Shown: positions 29,963 through 39,125, counted from the stretch's first letter. The stretch: DNA of 64,000 bases from CBDATW01 sp965214965 (GCA_965214965.1 OZ244030.1:124001-188000); one strand, 5' to 3'. Translations and numbers: made by a program. Notes: generated by a model from the letters alone, not told the origin.

Positions 29963-30118
29963 TATAATATAATGGCATCATAAAGATGTTTAGAAAGAGA
30001 AGCCACACACTTCCACCTGCGGACAAGTAATCCAAGGTAAATGCTATTCATTAATTATTTATTAAATAGTATTTTGAAGTGGTTTTATATACCACTTTTA
30101 TTTTATTTAAGGAGAAAA
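29963..30118 (+). ncRNA. infC leader RNA with attenuator hairpin
   Basis: Two overlapping TATAAT boxes (29963-29968, 29968-29973) precede a leader of about 130 nt. A terminator-like hairpin, AAGTGGT / ACCACTT followed by TTATTTTATTT (30077-30105), stands directly before the infC Shine-Dalgarno. Leaders of infC-rpmI-rplT operons bind L20 and control by attenuation in Firmicutes; the layout fits, but the upstream fold was not verified. Confidence 0.55.
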
Positions 30119-30751
30119 ATGCCAAGATTTAACAGATATAGTAGAAAACTACCTAAGAAAACAGATTTAGTAAACAAAGATATTAGATTCCCAGTTGTAA
30201 TGGTAATTGGAAAAAATGGACCACTAGGTGAAATGTCGCCAAGAGATGGTACTGCAAAAGCAAAAGCACTAGGACTTGATCTAGTCTGCATTTCACCAAG
30301 CGCCAAACCACCTATTTGCAAAATTCTTGATTATGGAAAATATAAATTTGAAAAATCTAAAAAAGAAAAAGAAATGAAAAAAAATCGTTCAATAGTTGTT
30401 ATAAAAGAAGTAAGAATAACACCAAACATCGGACAGCACGACTTAGAAACCAAAGCTAAAAAAGCAAAAGAGTTTATTGAACAAGGTTATAAAGTTAAAG
30501 TTTCACTAAAATTCAGAGGACGAGAAAGAGCTCATATTGAAGTTGGAGAAGAAACATTAATGAGATTCTTTGCAGTAGTTGAAGATATAGCAATGCTAGA
30601 AAAAAAACCATATTCAAATGGTAGATTCTTCGACATGATAATTGCTCCTCAAAAACCTGGGAAAAAATCAAAACCTCAAAAAGAAAAAATCAAAATAGAA
30701 GCAACTTTAAAAGTTAAAAAAGAAGTTGACACAGAAAAAAAAGGAGAATAA
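30119..30751 (+). CDS. infC: Translation initiation factor IF-3
   Basis: The 210-residue protein has the N-terminal domain (VNKDIRFPVVMVIG, LDLVCISPSAKPPICKILDYGKYKFE) and C-terminal domain (VVIKEVRITPNIGQHDLETK, VKVSLKFRGRERAH) of IF-3. The start at 30119 is chosen for TAAGGAG upstream and because an earlier in-frame ATG at 30041 lies inside the leader RNA. A Lys-rich tail of about 25 residues is added. It heads infC-rpmI-rplT. Confidence 0.96.
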   Translation: MPRFNRYSRKLPKKTDLVNKDIRFPVVMVIGKNGPLGEMSPRDGTAKAKALGLDLVCISPSAKPPICKILDYGKYKFEKSKKEKEMKKNRSIVVIKEVRITPNIGQHDLETKAKKAKEFIEQGYKVKVSLKFRGRERAHIEVGEETLMRFFAVVEDIAMLEKKPYSNGRFFDMIIAPQKPGKKSKPQKEKIKIEATLKVKKEVDTEKKGE

Positions 30752-30757
30752 TTTAAT

Positions 30758-30952
30758 ATGGCAAAAGTAAAAATGAAAACAAAATCAGCTTTAACAAAAC
30801 GTATTAAAAAAACTGCTACAGGAAAACTAAAACGTAAAAAAGCTTTCATGTCACACCTTGCACATGGAAAAACAACAAAACAAAAAAGACAACTAGCAAA
30901 AGCTACAGTAGTTTCAAAAGATGACTACAAAAGAGTTAAAAACATAGTTTAG
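30758..30952 (+). CDS. rpmI: 50S ribosomal protein L35
   Basis: The 64-residue basic protein begins MAKVKMKTKSALTKRIKKT, with the L35 core TGKLKRKKAFMSH and a Lys-rich tail. It lies 6 nt after infC, between infC and rplT as in most bacteria. Confidence 0.96.
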   Translation: MAKVKMKTKSALTKRIKKTATGKLKRKKAFMSHLAHGKTTKQKRQLAKATVVSKDDYKRVKNIV

Positions 30953-30970
30953 TAATAAGGAGAAAGAATT

Positions 30971-31327
30971 ATGCCAAGAGTAAAATCAGGTGTTCAATCG
31001 CGTAAAAGAAGAAAAAGAGTTATAAAAGATGCTAAAGGATACTTTGGAGCAAAGCACAAACTATATAAAACAGCCCAAGAACAAATATTTGGATCATTAT
31101 CATATGCTTATAGAGACAGAAAAGCTAAGAAAAGAGATTTCAGAAAACTTTGAATAACAAGAATTTCAGCTGCAACAAAATTACATGATCTATCATATTC
31201 AAAATTCATTAACGGACTTAAAAAAGCAAACATTGATTTAAACAGAAAAATGCTTTCAGAAATGGCTATCCATGACCCAGAATCTTTTGCAAAACTTGTA
31301 GAAACTGCTAAGAAACAAGTCAACTAA
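30971..31327 (+). CDS. rplT: 50S ribosomal protein L20
   Basis: The 118-residue protein reads MPRVKSGVQSRKRRKRVIKDAKG and carries SYAYRDRKAKKRDFRKLWITRI, both L20 signatures; the Trp is a TGA codon. L20 helps 23S rRNA assembly and controls its operon in Firmicutes. A decayed second copy lies at 32317. Confidence 0.97.
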
Positions 31328-31329
31328 TA

Positions 31330-31362
31330 ACAAAAAAAACAACTGAAGAGCTGTTTTTATTT
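31330..31362 (+). terminator. Terminator after rplT
   Basis: The stem aacaact / agctgtt has one A-C mismatch and is followed by a T run. The duplicate at about 32680-32707 has a perfect version of the stem. Confidence 0.65.
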
Positions 31363-31473
31363 TTTCATCTTAGCGCCAATATTTTATAATAATTTAGGTA
31401 TATATCATTTTGGTTGCTAATACCTTGCTTTTTTTAAATTATAACCTATAATTTTTGTAGAAAGGAGGTTTCA

Positions 31474-31704
31474 ATGCCAGAAAAACAAATTGAAGATTAT
31501 GTTTCATATCGCAGAATTATTTTTTGATCCACACTATTTTTATGGTGACTTGGCTTGATATTAGTTTTAACAGAAAAAGATAATCAAAAGAAACAAGCAG
31601 GATGAAAAGGATTTAAATTTGCTATTATATGGCATGTAATATTAACAGCAATAACTTTCTTTCTTCTGATGTTTGCTTTTGTAATTTGAGCGGCTGCAAG
31701 ATAA
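31474..31704 (+). CDS. Small membrane protein of unknown function, copy 1
   Basis: The 76-residue protein has two membrane segments (about 14-35 and 52-74) joined by a charged loop (TEKDNQKKQAGWKG). GAAAGGAGG gives a strong start, and TATAAT boxes lie at 31385 and 31447. I do not recognise the family. A second intact copy is at 32817 and differs mainly at the C-terminus: AFVIWAAAR here, MVVGAESWML there. All five Trp codons I placed in the first half include TGA. Confidence 0.75.
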
Positions 31705-31717
31705 TTTTTAGATTTAA

Positions 31718-31743
31718 TTAAATAGGTTAGATGCCTATTTTTT
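31718..31743 (+). terminator. Terminator after small membrane protein copy 1
   Basis: The stem aaatagg / cctattt is followed by T residues. The same hairpin recurs after copy 2 at about 33070-33096. Confidence 0.65.
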
Positions 31744-31863
31744 AATAGTTACTATTAGTTTTCCAACAATAGTAATATTTTTATCATTTTCAAAATATAA
31801 TCTAAAAAGATTTTACATACTTTGACAAAAACATTTTTTTTGGTTTTCATATTCTCTCTTTTA

Positions 31864-31940
31864 TTAATGTATTTTCATGTTAAACAATAGTTTGAATAAC
31901 TGTTGGTTTTTATTATTTAATCTTCAACTAAATTCATCAA
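31864..31940 (-). pseudogene. Transposase C-terminal fragment, copy 1
   Basis: On the minus strand this codes for DEFSWRLNNKNQQLFKLLFN and a few more residues to a stop, identical in type to the end of the ISXO2-like transposase remnant at 33213-33720. It is cut off exactly at the duplication junction. Confidence 0.7.
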
Positions 31941-31941
31941 A

Positions 31942-32300
31942 AGATATAGTAGAAAACTACCTAAGAAAACAGATTTAGTAAACAAAGATATTAGATTCCC
32001 AGTTGTAATGGTAATTGGAGAAAATGGACCACTAGGTGAAATGTCGCTAAGAGATTGTACTGCAAAAGCAAAAGCACTAGAACTTGATTTAGTATGTATT
32101 TCACCAAGCTCCAAACCACCTATTTGCAAAATTCTTGATTATGGAAAATATAAATTTGAAAAATCTAAAAAAGAAAAAGAAATGAAAAAAACCGTTCAAT
32201 AGTTGTTATAAAAGATGTAAGAATAACACCAAACATTGGACAGCACGCCTTAGAAACCAAAGCTAAAAAAAAACAAAAGAGTTAAAAACATAGTTTAGTA
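31942..32300 (+). pseudogene. Truncated infC fused to the end of rpmI
   Basis: The IF-3 reading begins at codon 6 without a start (RYSRKLPKKTDLVNKDI), is broken by a one-base loss near 32190 and by a premature stop, and then joins the last codons of rpmI (KRVKNIV) through the CAAAAGAGTT deletion. No functional product is expected. Confidence 0.9.
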
Positions 32301-32316
32301 ATAGGTAGAAAGAATT

Positions 32317-32672
32317 ATGCCAAGAGTAAAATCAGGTGTTCAATCGCGTAAAAGAAGAAAAAGAGTTATAAAAGATGCTAAAGGATACTTTGGAGCAAAG
32401 CACAAACTATATAAAACAGCCCAAGAACAAATATTTAGATCATTATCATATGCTTATAGAGACAGAAAAGTTAAGAAAAGAGATTTCAGAAAACTTTGAA
32501 TAACAAGAATTTCAGCTGCAACAAAATTACATGATCTATCATATTCAAAATTAATTAACGTACTTAAAAAGCAAACATTGATTTAAACAGAAAAATGCTT
32601 TCAGGAATGGCTATCCATGACCCATAATCTTTTGCAAAACTTGTAGAAACTGCTAAGAAACAAGTCAACTAA
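32317..32672 (+). pseudogene. Decayed second copy of rplT
   Basis: Codons 1-82 match L20 with a few substitutions (for example G to R in EQIFRSL). One A is lost in a lysine run near 32570, giving a stop at 32584-32586 after 89 codons; the remainder to 32672 still aligns out of frame. A truncated L20 could in principle still be made. Confidence 0.88.
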
Positions 32673-32816
32673 TAACAAAAAAACAACTGAAGAGTTGTTT
32701 TTATTTTTTCATCTTAGTACCAATATTTTATAATAATTTAGGTATATATCATTTTGGTTGGTAATACCTTGTTTTTTTTAAATTATAATCTATAATTTTA
32801 TAGAAAGGAGTTTTCA

Positions 32817-33047
32817 ATGCCAGAAAAACAAATTGAAGATTATAGTTCATATCGCAAAATTATTTTTTGATCCACACTATTTTTATGGTGACTTGGCTTG
32901 ATATTAGTTTTAACAGAAAAAGATAACCAAAAGAAACAAGCAGGATGAAAAGGATTTAAATCTGCTATTATATGGCATGTAATATTAACAGTAATAACTA
33001 TCTTTATTCTGATGATGGTTGTTGGTGCTGAATCTTGAATGTTATAA
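32817..33047 (+). CDS. Small membrane protein of unknown function, copy 2
   Basis: The 76-residue protein is intact and nearly identical to copy 1 through residue 65 (MPEKQIEDY, the Trp-rich first helix, TEKDNQKKQAGWKGFK), with a diverged C-terminus (ILMMVVGAESWML). It keeps promoter-like TATAAT and a GAAAGGAG site. It is the only complete gene in unit 2, which suggests selection or very recent duplication with relaxed change elsewhere. Confidence 0.72.
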
Positions 33048-33212
33048 TAAAATAATTTTTAGATTTAATTAAATAGGCTAGATGCCTATTTTTTAATAGT
33101 TACAATTAGTTTTCCGCCAATAGTAATATTTTTATCATTTTCAAAATATAATCTAAAAAGATTTTACATACTTTGACAAAAACATTTTTTAGTTTTCATA
33201 TTCTCTTTTTTA

Positions 33213-33720
33213 TTAATGTATTTTCATGTTAAACAATAATTTGAATAACTGTTGGTTTTTATTATTTAATCTTCAACTAAATTCATCAACATAATATTTT
33301 AAATGTTTTTTACTAATGCTTATATAAGTTCCTTTCAATCCTCTTTTAAACACAGATCAAAAGTTTTCAATGAAATTAGTTTTAATCAATAAATCTTTTT
33401 ATTATCTTAAGTATTGAATATTTCTGTGAACAATTGTTCTATGTTCATTATTTTTAATTATGCTACCTTTTAATATCTTGTTTAATATTACCTACTAAAG
33501 AATATCTTTTAGTATTGTTTGATACTTTTGCAACTATTTTTCCTTTTCTTTATTTCATACCAATAACTTGGTTTTTAAATCTAGTTCTAGTTTTTTATCT
33601 TTGTGTTTATTTATTTCCTTACCACTATAAATACTGTGTAAAATCATAAAAATATAGGTGTTGAAGACTTATAGTATATTTTTGTTCATAACAATTTCCT
33701 TATAAGAAATATCTTCATAT
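33213..33720 (-). pseudogene. IS1595/ISXO2-family transposase remnant
   Basis: Broken minus-strand frames encode KGKIVAKVSNNTKRYSLVGN, then TNFIENFWSVFKRGLKGTYI and SKKHLKYYVDEFSWRLNN, the conserved C-terminal DDxN/E-type core end of ISXO2-like transposases. Several stops and frame changes lie between them. No inverted-repeat ends were recognised. The 3' end also occurs at the junction of the tandem duplication, so the duplication ended inside this gene. Confidence 0.75.
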
Positions 33721-33807
33721 TATTTACTAACCATAAAGGGATATATATTTAAATCTCTGATAAATTTATTGCATTTAAATTCTTGCCCATATTTTAACTA
33801 ATCTTAC

Positions 33808-34602
33808 TTATTTTTTAAAATTACCGCTCTCTATTCTTAGTGATCCTAAACCATTATGTGCAGCCAAAGTAGAAGAGTAATTATTAGAAATTACAATAGG
33901 TAATTTTGTCTTGGTTTTTAGTTTTGTTACAACTGGTTTCAAATTAAAATTAAATTCAGATAAAACAATAGAGTCAAACATAGATAAATCATTTTTTAAA
34001 AATTCAGTAATTAAATTATCTATAGTACCTTCTACATTAATCTTTTTAAAAGTACCATTTTCATTTTTATATATTAAATAACCATCATTATTATCAATAT
34101 TTTTAAATCTTCCTGATTTTTTTAATGTAGATTTATCATTAGATAATAAGAATGTTGTACAGAAATTTTTATTATAATTAATAATTTCTAGTATTTTTTC
34201 TACAGACTTATATTTATTATTTAAAATAATATTTGCTATTGCAAGGATTGTATTTCCATTACCACAAGAATCAATAACATAGACATTTTTTAACTTTTCC
34301 GATATTACCTTCATATTTCTAAATTGGGAAGAAACTTTTGAAGAAGCTGTAATAACAAAAACAATATTATAAAAAGCAGAAGCTTTTTTCAATAATTCTT
34401 CTGCATAAAAAATGGGTGTTGTAGAAGTAGAAAATTGATAATCATTTATTATTGCTTCTGCAACTTTTTCACTTTTTATGTTTACACCATCTTGCCATAG
34501 CTTGTTATTTATTATAATGTTATAAGGCAAGTAATAAAATCCTAGTTTTTCTGCTTCTAATTTAGTAAGATTACAAGTTGAATCAACAATTATTTTTATC
34601 AT
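33808..34602 (-). CDS. DegV-family fatty-acid-binding protein
   Basis: The 264-residue protein starts MIKIIVDSTCNLTKLEAEKLG, with FSTSTTPIFYAEELLKK and the VIDSCGNGNT segment, all DegV-type. DegV (FakB-like) proteins bind a fatty acid and present it to a kinase in Gram-positive bacteria. Some mid-protein conserved parts are diverged. It follows bioY by 19 nt and may be in the same transcript. Confidence 0.82.
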   Translation of the reverse strand: MIKIIVDSTCNLTKLEAEKLGFYYLPYNIIINNKLWQDGVNIKSEKVAEAIINDYQFSTSTTPIFYAEELLKKASAFYNIVFVITASSKVSSQFRNMKVISEKLKNVYVIDSCGNGNTILAIANIILNNKYKSVEKILEIINYNKNFCTTFLLSNDKSTLKKSGRFKNIDNNDGYLIYKNENGTFKKINVEGTIDNLITEFLKNDLSMFDSIVLSEFNFNLKPVVTKLKTKTKLPIVISNNYSSTLAAHNGLGSLRIESGNFKK

Positions 34603-34621
34603 AATATGGTTATAATAAAAA

Positions 34622-35155
34622 CTAATAACTTAGCTTAACTCTATCAGCTACAATTGAAGCCATAACACCCTTAATTAAGGTTGTTCATCAAAAAACTAAA
34701 TAACCTTTTTTAAGTAGTACTAGGAATGGTTTTGGGCTTCCTGCTTTTGCATAATAAACCATCATTCATGCAATACCTATTGCACAAATAAATGCAAATG
34801 ATGTTACAACTCCAAAAATTCTTTCAATATATTTGTTCTTTGTGAATTTTCTAGCTATTTCAAAGAAAATAGGCGTGAAAGAAAATGCTCAGATATAACC
34901 TCCAGTTGGACCAAGAACTTTTTCAAGTCCCCCACCTCCATTTGAAAAAACTGGTAGACCCATAGCTCCTAACAAAACAAATAATGCAGTTGCAATTACT
35001 GCGTCTTTTCATGGCAATATCATTGCAACAGTTCAAAGTGTAAATGTAGCCATAGTTATAGGTACAGGTTGTGTTGGTATTGTCAATGGCGAAATAACAC
35101 ACATCAATGCAGTTGAAATCGCTATAATCGACATTCTTCTTATTTTTGTATTCAT
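34622..35155 (-). CDS. bioY: Biotin transporter BioY
   Basis: The 177-residue membrane protein has the BioY motif TIPTQPVPITMATFTLWTV, the GAMGLPVFSNGGGG segment and LGPTGGYIWAFSF. BioY is the substrate-binding component of biotin ECF transporters. GGAG precedes the start and a minus-strand TATAAT lies at 35181-35176. It is divergent from prmC. Confidence 0.9.
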
Positions 35156-35217
35156 ATTTTTTATCTCCAAATTTAATTATACAGAAAAATATTTTAAAAT
35201 AATAGTAAAATAAAATC

Positions 35218-36036
35218 ATGACGTTTGAAAAAATTATTAATAAATACATAGATATAGAGCACGTAGCAAGAAAACTTATAATACATCATACAAAATTAAG
35301 CACCTCAGATATTTTTAAAGATATTGACCAAGAAATTGATTTTGACTTAAAATTATTTGTAAAAGATATTGATGAATATATCGCAGGAAAACCCTTGCAA
35401 TATATTTTAGGTTATGAACACTTTTTAGATTTAAAAATAAATGTAAAAAAAGGTGTATATATTCCTCGCCCTGAAACTGAAAAATTAACAGAAGAAGTAT
35501 TAATAGAAATTGACGAATTATTTGGAAATCAAGAAATTATAATTGCAGATATTTGTTCTGGATCTGGGGCTATTGCCCTAGCACTTAACTATCATACAAA
35601 ACAAAAAACATATGGATTAGAGCTTTCACAACAAGCTTTAAGCCAAGCTCGCGAAAATAACAAATTAAATAAATGTCAAGTACAATTTGAAAAATCAGAT
35701 ATTGACTCATTTTTATTGAAAAACAACATAAAAGTTGACGTATTAATTTCCAACCCTCCATATATTAAACGTGAAACAAAATTAGAGTCTAGAGTTCAAG
35801 ATTATGAACCACACATGGCATTGTTTGACAAAGATCCAGATGGATTAAGTTTTTACAAAAAAATTCTAAGCAATCATTATCAAACAACAAAAGAAAAAGC
35901 AATTATTGCTTTTGAATTTGGTTATGATCAAAAAGAAAGTATTGAGAAGCTTATAAAAGAAAACCTTCCTTCTTCAAAATACATTTTTATTTATGATTAT
36001 AATGATAATCCAAGAGGAGTTATTATTAAAAAATAA
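35218..36036 (+). CDS. prmC: Peptide chain release factor N5-glutamine methyltransferase
   Basis: PrmC methylates the GGQ glutamine of release factors. The 272-residue protein has an N-terminal helical domain with GKPLQYILGYEHF and IPRPETEKL, the SAM motif DICSGSGAIALAL and the catalytic NPPY (179-182). The ATG follows a gap without a clear ribosome-binding site. Confidence 0.93.
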   Translation: MTFEKIINKYIDIEHVARKLIIHHTKLSTSDIFKDIDQEIDFDLKLFVKDIDEYIAGKPLQYILGYEHFLDLKINVKKGVYIPRPETEKLTEEVLIEIDELFGNQEIIIADICSGSGAIALALNYHTKQKTYGLELSQQALSQARENNKLNKCQVQFEKSDIDSFLLKNNIKVDVLISNPPYIKRETKLESRVQDYEPHMALFDKDPDGLSFYKKILSNHYQTTKEKAIIAFEFGYDQKESIEKLIKENLPSSKYIFIYDYNDNPRGVIIKK

Positions 36037-36049
36037 GGTTATCCTATTT

Positions 36050-36058
36050 TGTTATAAT
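36050..36058 (+). promoter_or_regulatory. Extended -10 promoter of the YgjP-like gene
   Basis: TGTTATAAT lies 25 nt before the ATG at 36084, with the ribosome-binding site AAGGAGG between. Confidence 0.65.
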
Positions 36059-36083
36059 AATTCCGAACAAGGAGGTAATTTTT

Positions 36084-36776
36084 ATGTGAAAATTCATTAA
36101 TAAAAAAATGATTAAATCACAAGAAGAAATTATTAGTCTTGAAAAATTCGGTTACAATTCTGCCGTTTTAGTTAAAGCTACTAGAAATAAAAATTCTTAT
36201 ATTAAAATAAATCGTAATAATGAAATAGTTTTTTTAAAATCGATTTATATGGATCCTATGGATGCACAGAGATTTTTACGAGAAAACATTTATAAATTTA
36301 TAGAGCAACAAAGATTAAATAAAGAAAATAAACCTTATAATTTAGAAGAAGGTTGAGTGATTTTATTTGGTAAGTATTATAATCTAATTTACGGGGGTCA
36401 AGGTAGAAAATATACTATTTTAGACAAGACAATAATAGTTTATGGAAAAGATTTTGAATTAGCATTTAACAACTTCTGTTCACATCAAAAAAATGAAATT
36501 ATAAAGTTGGCTAAAAATGTGGCAGAAAAGACTACATTTAAACCTATATTTAAGGTAAAATTATTAATAGCAGTTTGAGGAAATTGCAATCCTAAATTAA
36601 ATTTGATTTCACTGAATCAAAGATTGATTTTTTTTAGGAAAGAAGTAATTGAGTATGTGATACATCATGAAATTGCTCATTACACTTACCAACATCATCA
36701 AAAAACATTTTGAAATTTAGTGGAAGAGTACTGTCCCGATTATAAAATATTAAAAAAAGAACTTAAAAATTGATAA
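36084..36776 (+). CDS. YgjP/DUF45-family metal-dependent peptidase-like protein
   Basis: The 230-residue protein has the zinc motif HHEIAH (194-199) followed by TYQHHQKTFWNLVEEYCPDYK, the pattern of the YgjP (SprT-like) family, and the upstream WGNCNPKLNLISLNQRL strand. The biochemical role of the family is poorly known. The start at 36084 includes an early TGA (MWKFINKK). crr follows 10 nt later. Confidence 0.85.
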
Positions 36777-36786
36777 GGAAATTAAA

Positions 36787-37236
36787 ATGGCAAAAGATAA
36801 ATCAACAATTATTGCTCCATGTGATGGGCAGATAATTGATCTTAAAGAAGTAGCAGATCTAGTTTTTAGCAAAAAACTAATGGGGGATGGATTTGCAATC
36901 ATCCCATCAGGAGATGATTTTGTAGTTCCAATCTCTGGAGAAATGGTAACTGTTTTTGAAACTAAACATGCATATGGTATTAAAAGCGAAATAGCTGAAG
37001 TTTTAATACACATTGGGTTAGACACAGTTAACTTAGGTGGAGAAGGATTTGAATCATTTGTAAAACCAGGAGATATAGTTTCACAAGGTGATAAAATGTG
37101 CAAAGTAGATATTGCTTCAGTTTCAACTAAAGCTCCTTCAATGCACACACCAATAATCATCACAAATAATGCACCATTTGAGATAATTAAAACAGGAACA
37201 GTTAAAGCTGGGGAAGTTATTGCAAAACTTAAATAA
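36787..37236 (+). CDS. crr: PTS glucose-type enzyme IIA
   Basis: The 149-residue EIIA has both active-site histidines: H61 in FETKHAYGI and H75 in VLIHIGLDTV, the phosphorylated one being H75. It passes phosphate from HPr to an EIIB of the glucose superfamily. No complete EIIBC gene is in the window; the EIIB-like protein at 43518 lacks the catalytic Cys. Confidence 0.94.
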   Translation: MAKDKSTIIAPCDGQIIDLKEVADLVFSKKLMGDGFAIIPSGDDFVVPISGEMVTVFETKHAYGIKSEIAEVLIHIGLDTVNLGGEGFESFVKPGDIVSQGDKMCKVDIASVSTKAPSMHTPIIITNNAPFEIIKTGTVKAGEVIAKLK

Positions 37237-37240
37237 TATA

Positions 37241-37267
37241 AAAATCACATTTTAATGTGTTTTTATT
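37241..37267 (+). terminator. Terminator after crr
   Basis: The stem cacatt / aatgtg is followed by TTTTTATTT. Confidence 0.75.
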
Positions 37268-37519
37268 TAGCTTAATATAGTTTGTATTTAAATTTCAATA
37301 CAAAAAAATTGAAGAAAAAATTAATATAAAGAAGTGTTTAAAAAGATAAAGCTAGTGATAAAGACTTTTTAAATTACCAATTTAAAATATTTTTCTTATT
37401 ATGTCTTATATAATTTATTTTTAAAAGTAATTAAATATTATAAATAAAAATTTAATAAAATAGGTTTTTGAACCTATTTTATTAATGTTATAATAATACG
37501 AAGAAGCCGGGAGGTTACT
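37268..37519. other. Intergenic region with inverted repeats
   Basis: No coding region is visible in these 252 bp. TTTGTATT and AATACAAA form an inverted repeat at 37281-37304. A hairpin AAATAGGTT / AACCTATTT (about 37458-37480) with a T tail looks like a terminator, and TGTTATAAT (37486-37494) is the promoter of the next gene. Confidence 0.5.
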
Positions 37520-37774
37520 ATGTCAACAGAAAAAACATCAATTTGAATTAACAGACTTTCAAATCAAGGCAAATTGGCCATGCATTCATTTTTAGTATTT
37601 TTCAACACAGGTAAAATGGATGATATTAAATTTGAAATCGAAAAGAAAGACACAGAAGCATTAACAATAATTGCTCAAAGGCTAAGTTTACAAAACTCTG
37701 TAGAAAAAGTTAATAAAGCTATTTCTGAGTTTAACTCAGCTAAAGGAACAGAACTAGAGCTTATAAAGGAATAG
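37520..37774 (+). CDS. Small hypothetical protein
   Basis: The 84-residue acidic, soluble protein (MSTEKTSIWINRLSNQGKLA, later FEIEKKDTEALTII) has no motif I recognise. It has an extended -10 promoter (TGTTATAAT), a clear GGGAGG ribosome-binding site and its own terminator, so it is probably a real gene expressed alone. Confidence 0.65.
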
Positions 37775-37873
37775 TAATTTCAACATTTTTTAAAAAACTT
37801 TTAAAGCAATTTTAAATTGTAATTGCTCTGTTATTTGCCGTGTTATCAACTATTAAAGTGATGAGTGGAAAAT

Positions 37874-37905
37874 AAAAAAAAGATGCAACTGCATCTTTTT
37901 TTTAT
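37874..37905. terminator. Bidirectional terminator before kbl
   Basis: The stem agatgca / tgcatct with A and T tracts on both sides separates the 84-residue gene from the converging kbl. Confidence 0.8.
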
Positions 37906-37908
37906 TTA

Positions 37909-39108
37909 TTAGATAATTCCTAGTTCTTTAGCACATTTTTCAATTTTTTCTAGACACTCGTCTAGATCTTCTTTTGTGTGTGCTGCAGAAACTATGAATC
38001 TACATCTTGCAGTTCCTTTTGGAACTGTTGGGAATACGATTGGTGTAACAAATATTCCTTCTTCAAATAGCATTTTAGACATTGCTTGTGTTTTTTTCTC
38101 ATCATTAATCATAAGTGGAATAATTTGAGTTTTTGAGTTTCTAATGTCTAGTCCAAGTTTAGTAATTCCGTCTGCAAAGTATTTTCTGTTCTCGTGTAGT
38201 TTATCAATTCTCGCTGTTGATTGTAGAAGTTCGTCTAGAACAGCAACTACCGCTCCAGCTTCAGCTGGTCCTACCCCTGTAGAGAAAATAAATGGTCTAC
38301 CTCTTTGTCTTAGGTAATCAATCATTTCTTTTGGCCCAACGATAAATCCGCCTTGAACACCAAATCCTTTAGATAGAGTACCAACTTCAAATGTTACTTT
38401 ATCTTCTAAATCATAGTGTTGCGGAGTACCACGACCAGTTTTACCAAGCCCTAGTTCTCCTCATGCATCATCAACATAAACAAGTGCATCATTTTCTTCA
38501 GCAATTTTTGTAATTTCTGGAAGTTTAGCAATTGCACCATCCATTGAGAAGACACCATCAGTAATGATCACAACCATTCCTGATACTTCAGCTCTAGCTT
38601 CTTTAACTTTTGCTTCTAAATCTTCCATGTCAGCGTGTGCATAAATTTTTTTATTAGCTTTTGATAATCTGATTCCATCAATAATTGATGCATGGTTTAG
38701 AGCGTCAGAAACAACGCAGTCATCTTTACCAAATATTGTTGGGATTAGTGTAGTGTTAGCTTGGAAACCTGACTGAACAAGAATGCAGTCCTCTGCCCCT
38801 TTAAATTTTGCAAGTTTCATTTCAGCTTCACGGTGAATTGATAGTGAACCTGAAATTGATCTAACAGCACCTGGACCAACACCAAATTTATCAATTGCTG
38901 CTTTTGATGCTTCAATAATTTTTGGATCTGAAGCAAATCCTAAGAAGTTGTTTGAGTTAAAGTTTAGAATATCTCTACCATCAATTTGTGTTCTTGAATG
39001 GTTAGGTTGTTCTAGAACTCTAATAGTGTTAAAAAGTCCCTCATCTTTTAAAGATTGTACTTTTGCTCCAAATTTATCTCTAATTTGTTTTTCAATATTG
39101 TTATTCAT
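37909..39108 (-). CDS. kbl: 2-amino-3-ketobutyrate CoA ligase (glycine C-acetyltransferase)
   Basis: Kbl cleaves 2-amino-3-oxobutyrate with CoA into glycine and acetyl-CoA. The 399-residue PLP enzyme has ILNFNSNNFLGFASDP, NHASIIDGIRLSKA, VYVDDAWGELGLGKTGRG and the PLP lysine K247 in GTLSKGFGVQGG. It follows tdh by 17 nt, so the two threonine-degradation enzymes are made together. Confidence 0.95.
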
Positions 39109-39125
39109 TTTTTTTCCTTTTTATA

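Larger units (their letters stand above)
30134..31940 (+). repeat. Tandem duplication, unit 1 (infC to transposase 3' end)
   Basis: The unit runs from codon 6 of infC through rpmI, rplT and the small membrane-protein gene to the 3' end of a transposase remnant. Unit 2 starts at 31942, immediately after. Sequence identity between units is high outside a 462-bp deletion in unit 2. Confidence 0.9.
31942..33289 (+). repeat. Tandem duplication, unit 2 (decayed)
   Basis: This is the second copy of the 1.8-kb unit, shortened by a deletion between two CAAAAGAGTT repeats (in unit 1 at 30465-30474 and 30927-30936; joined here at 32274-32283). Single-base changes and frameshifts are scattered through infC and rplT but not through the small membrane-protein gene. 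Confidence 0.9.

Noticed and set aside
30041..30118. Upstream in-frame ATG extending infC by 26 residues
   Set aside because: It lies within the leader and attenuator, has no ribosome-binding site, and the extra residues are not part of IF-3. The ATG at 30119 has TAAGGAG.
34923..35249. Minus-strand frame overlapping bioY in another frame
   Set aside because: bioY has clear family motifs in its own frame; this frame is low-complexity and has no match.
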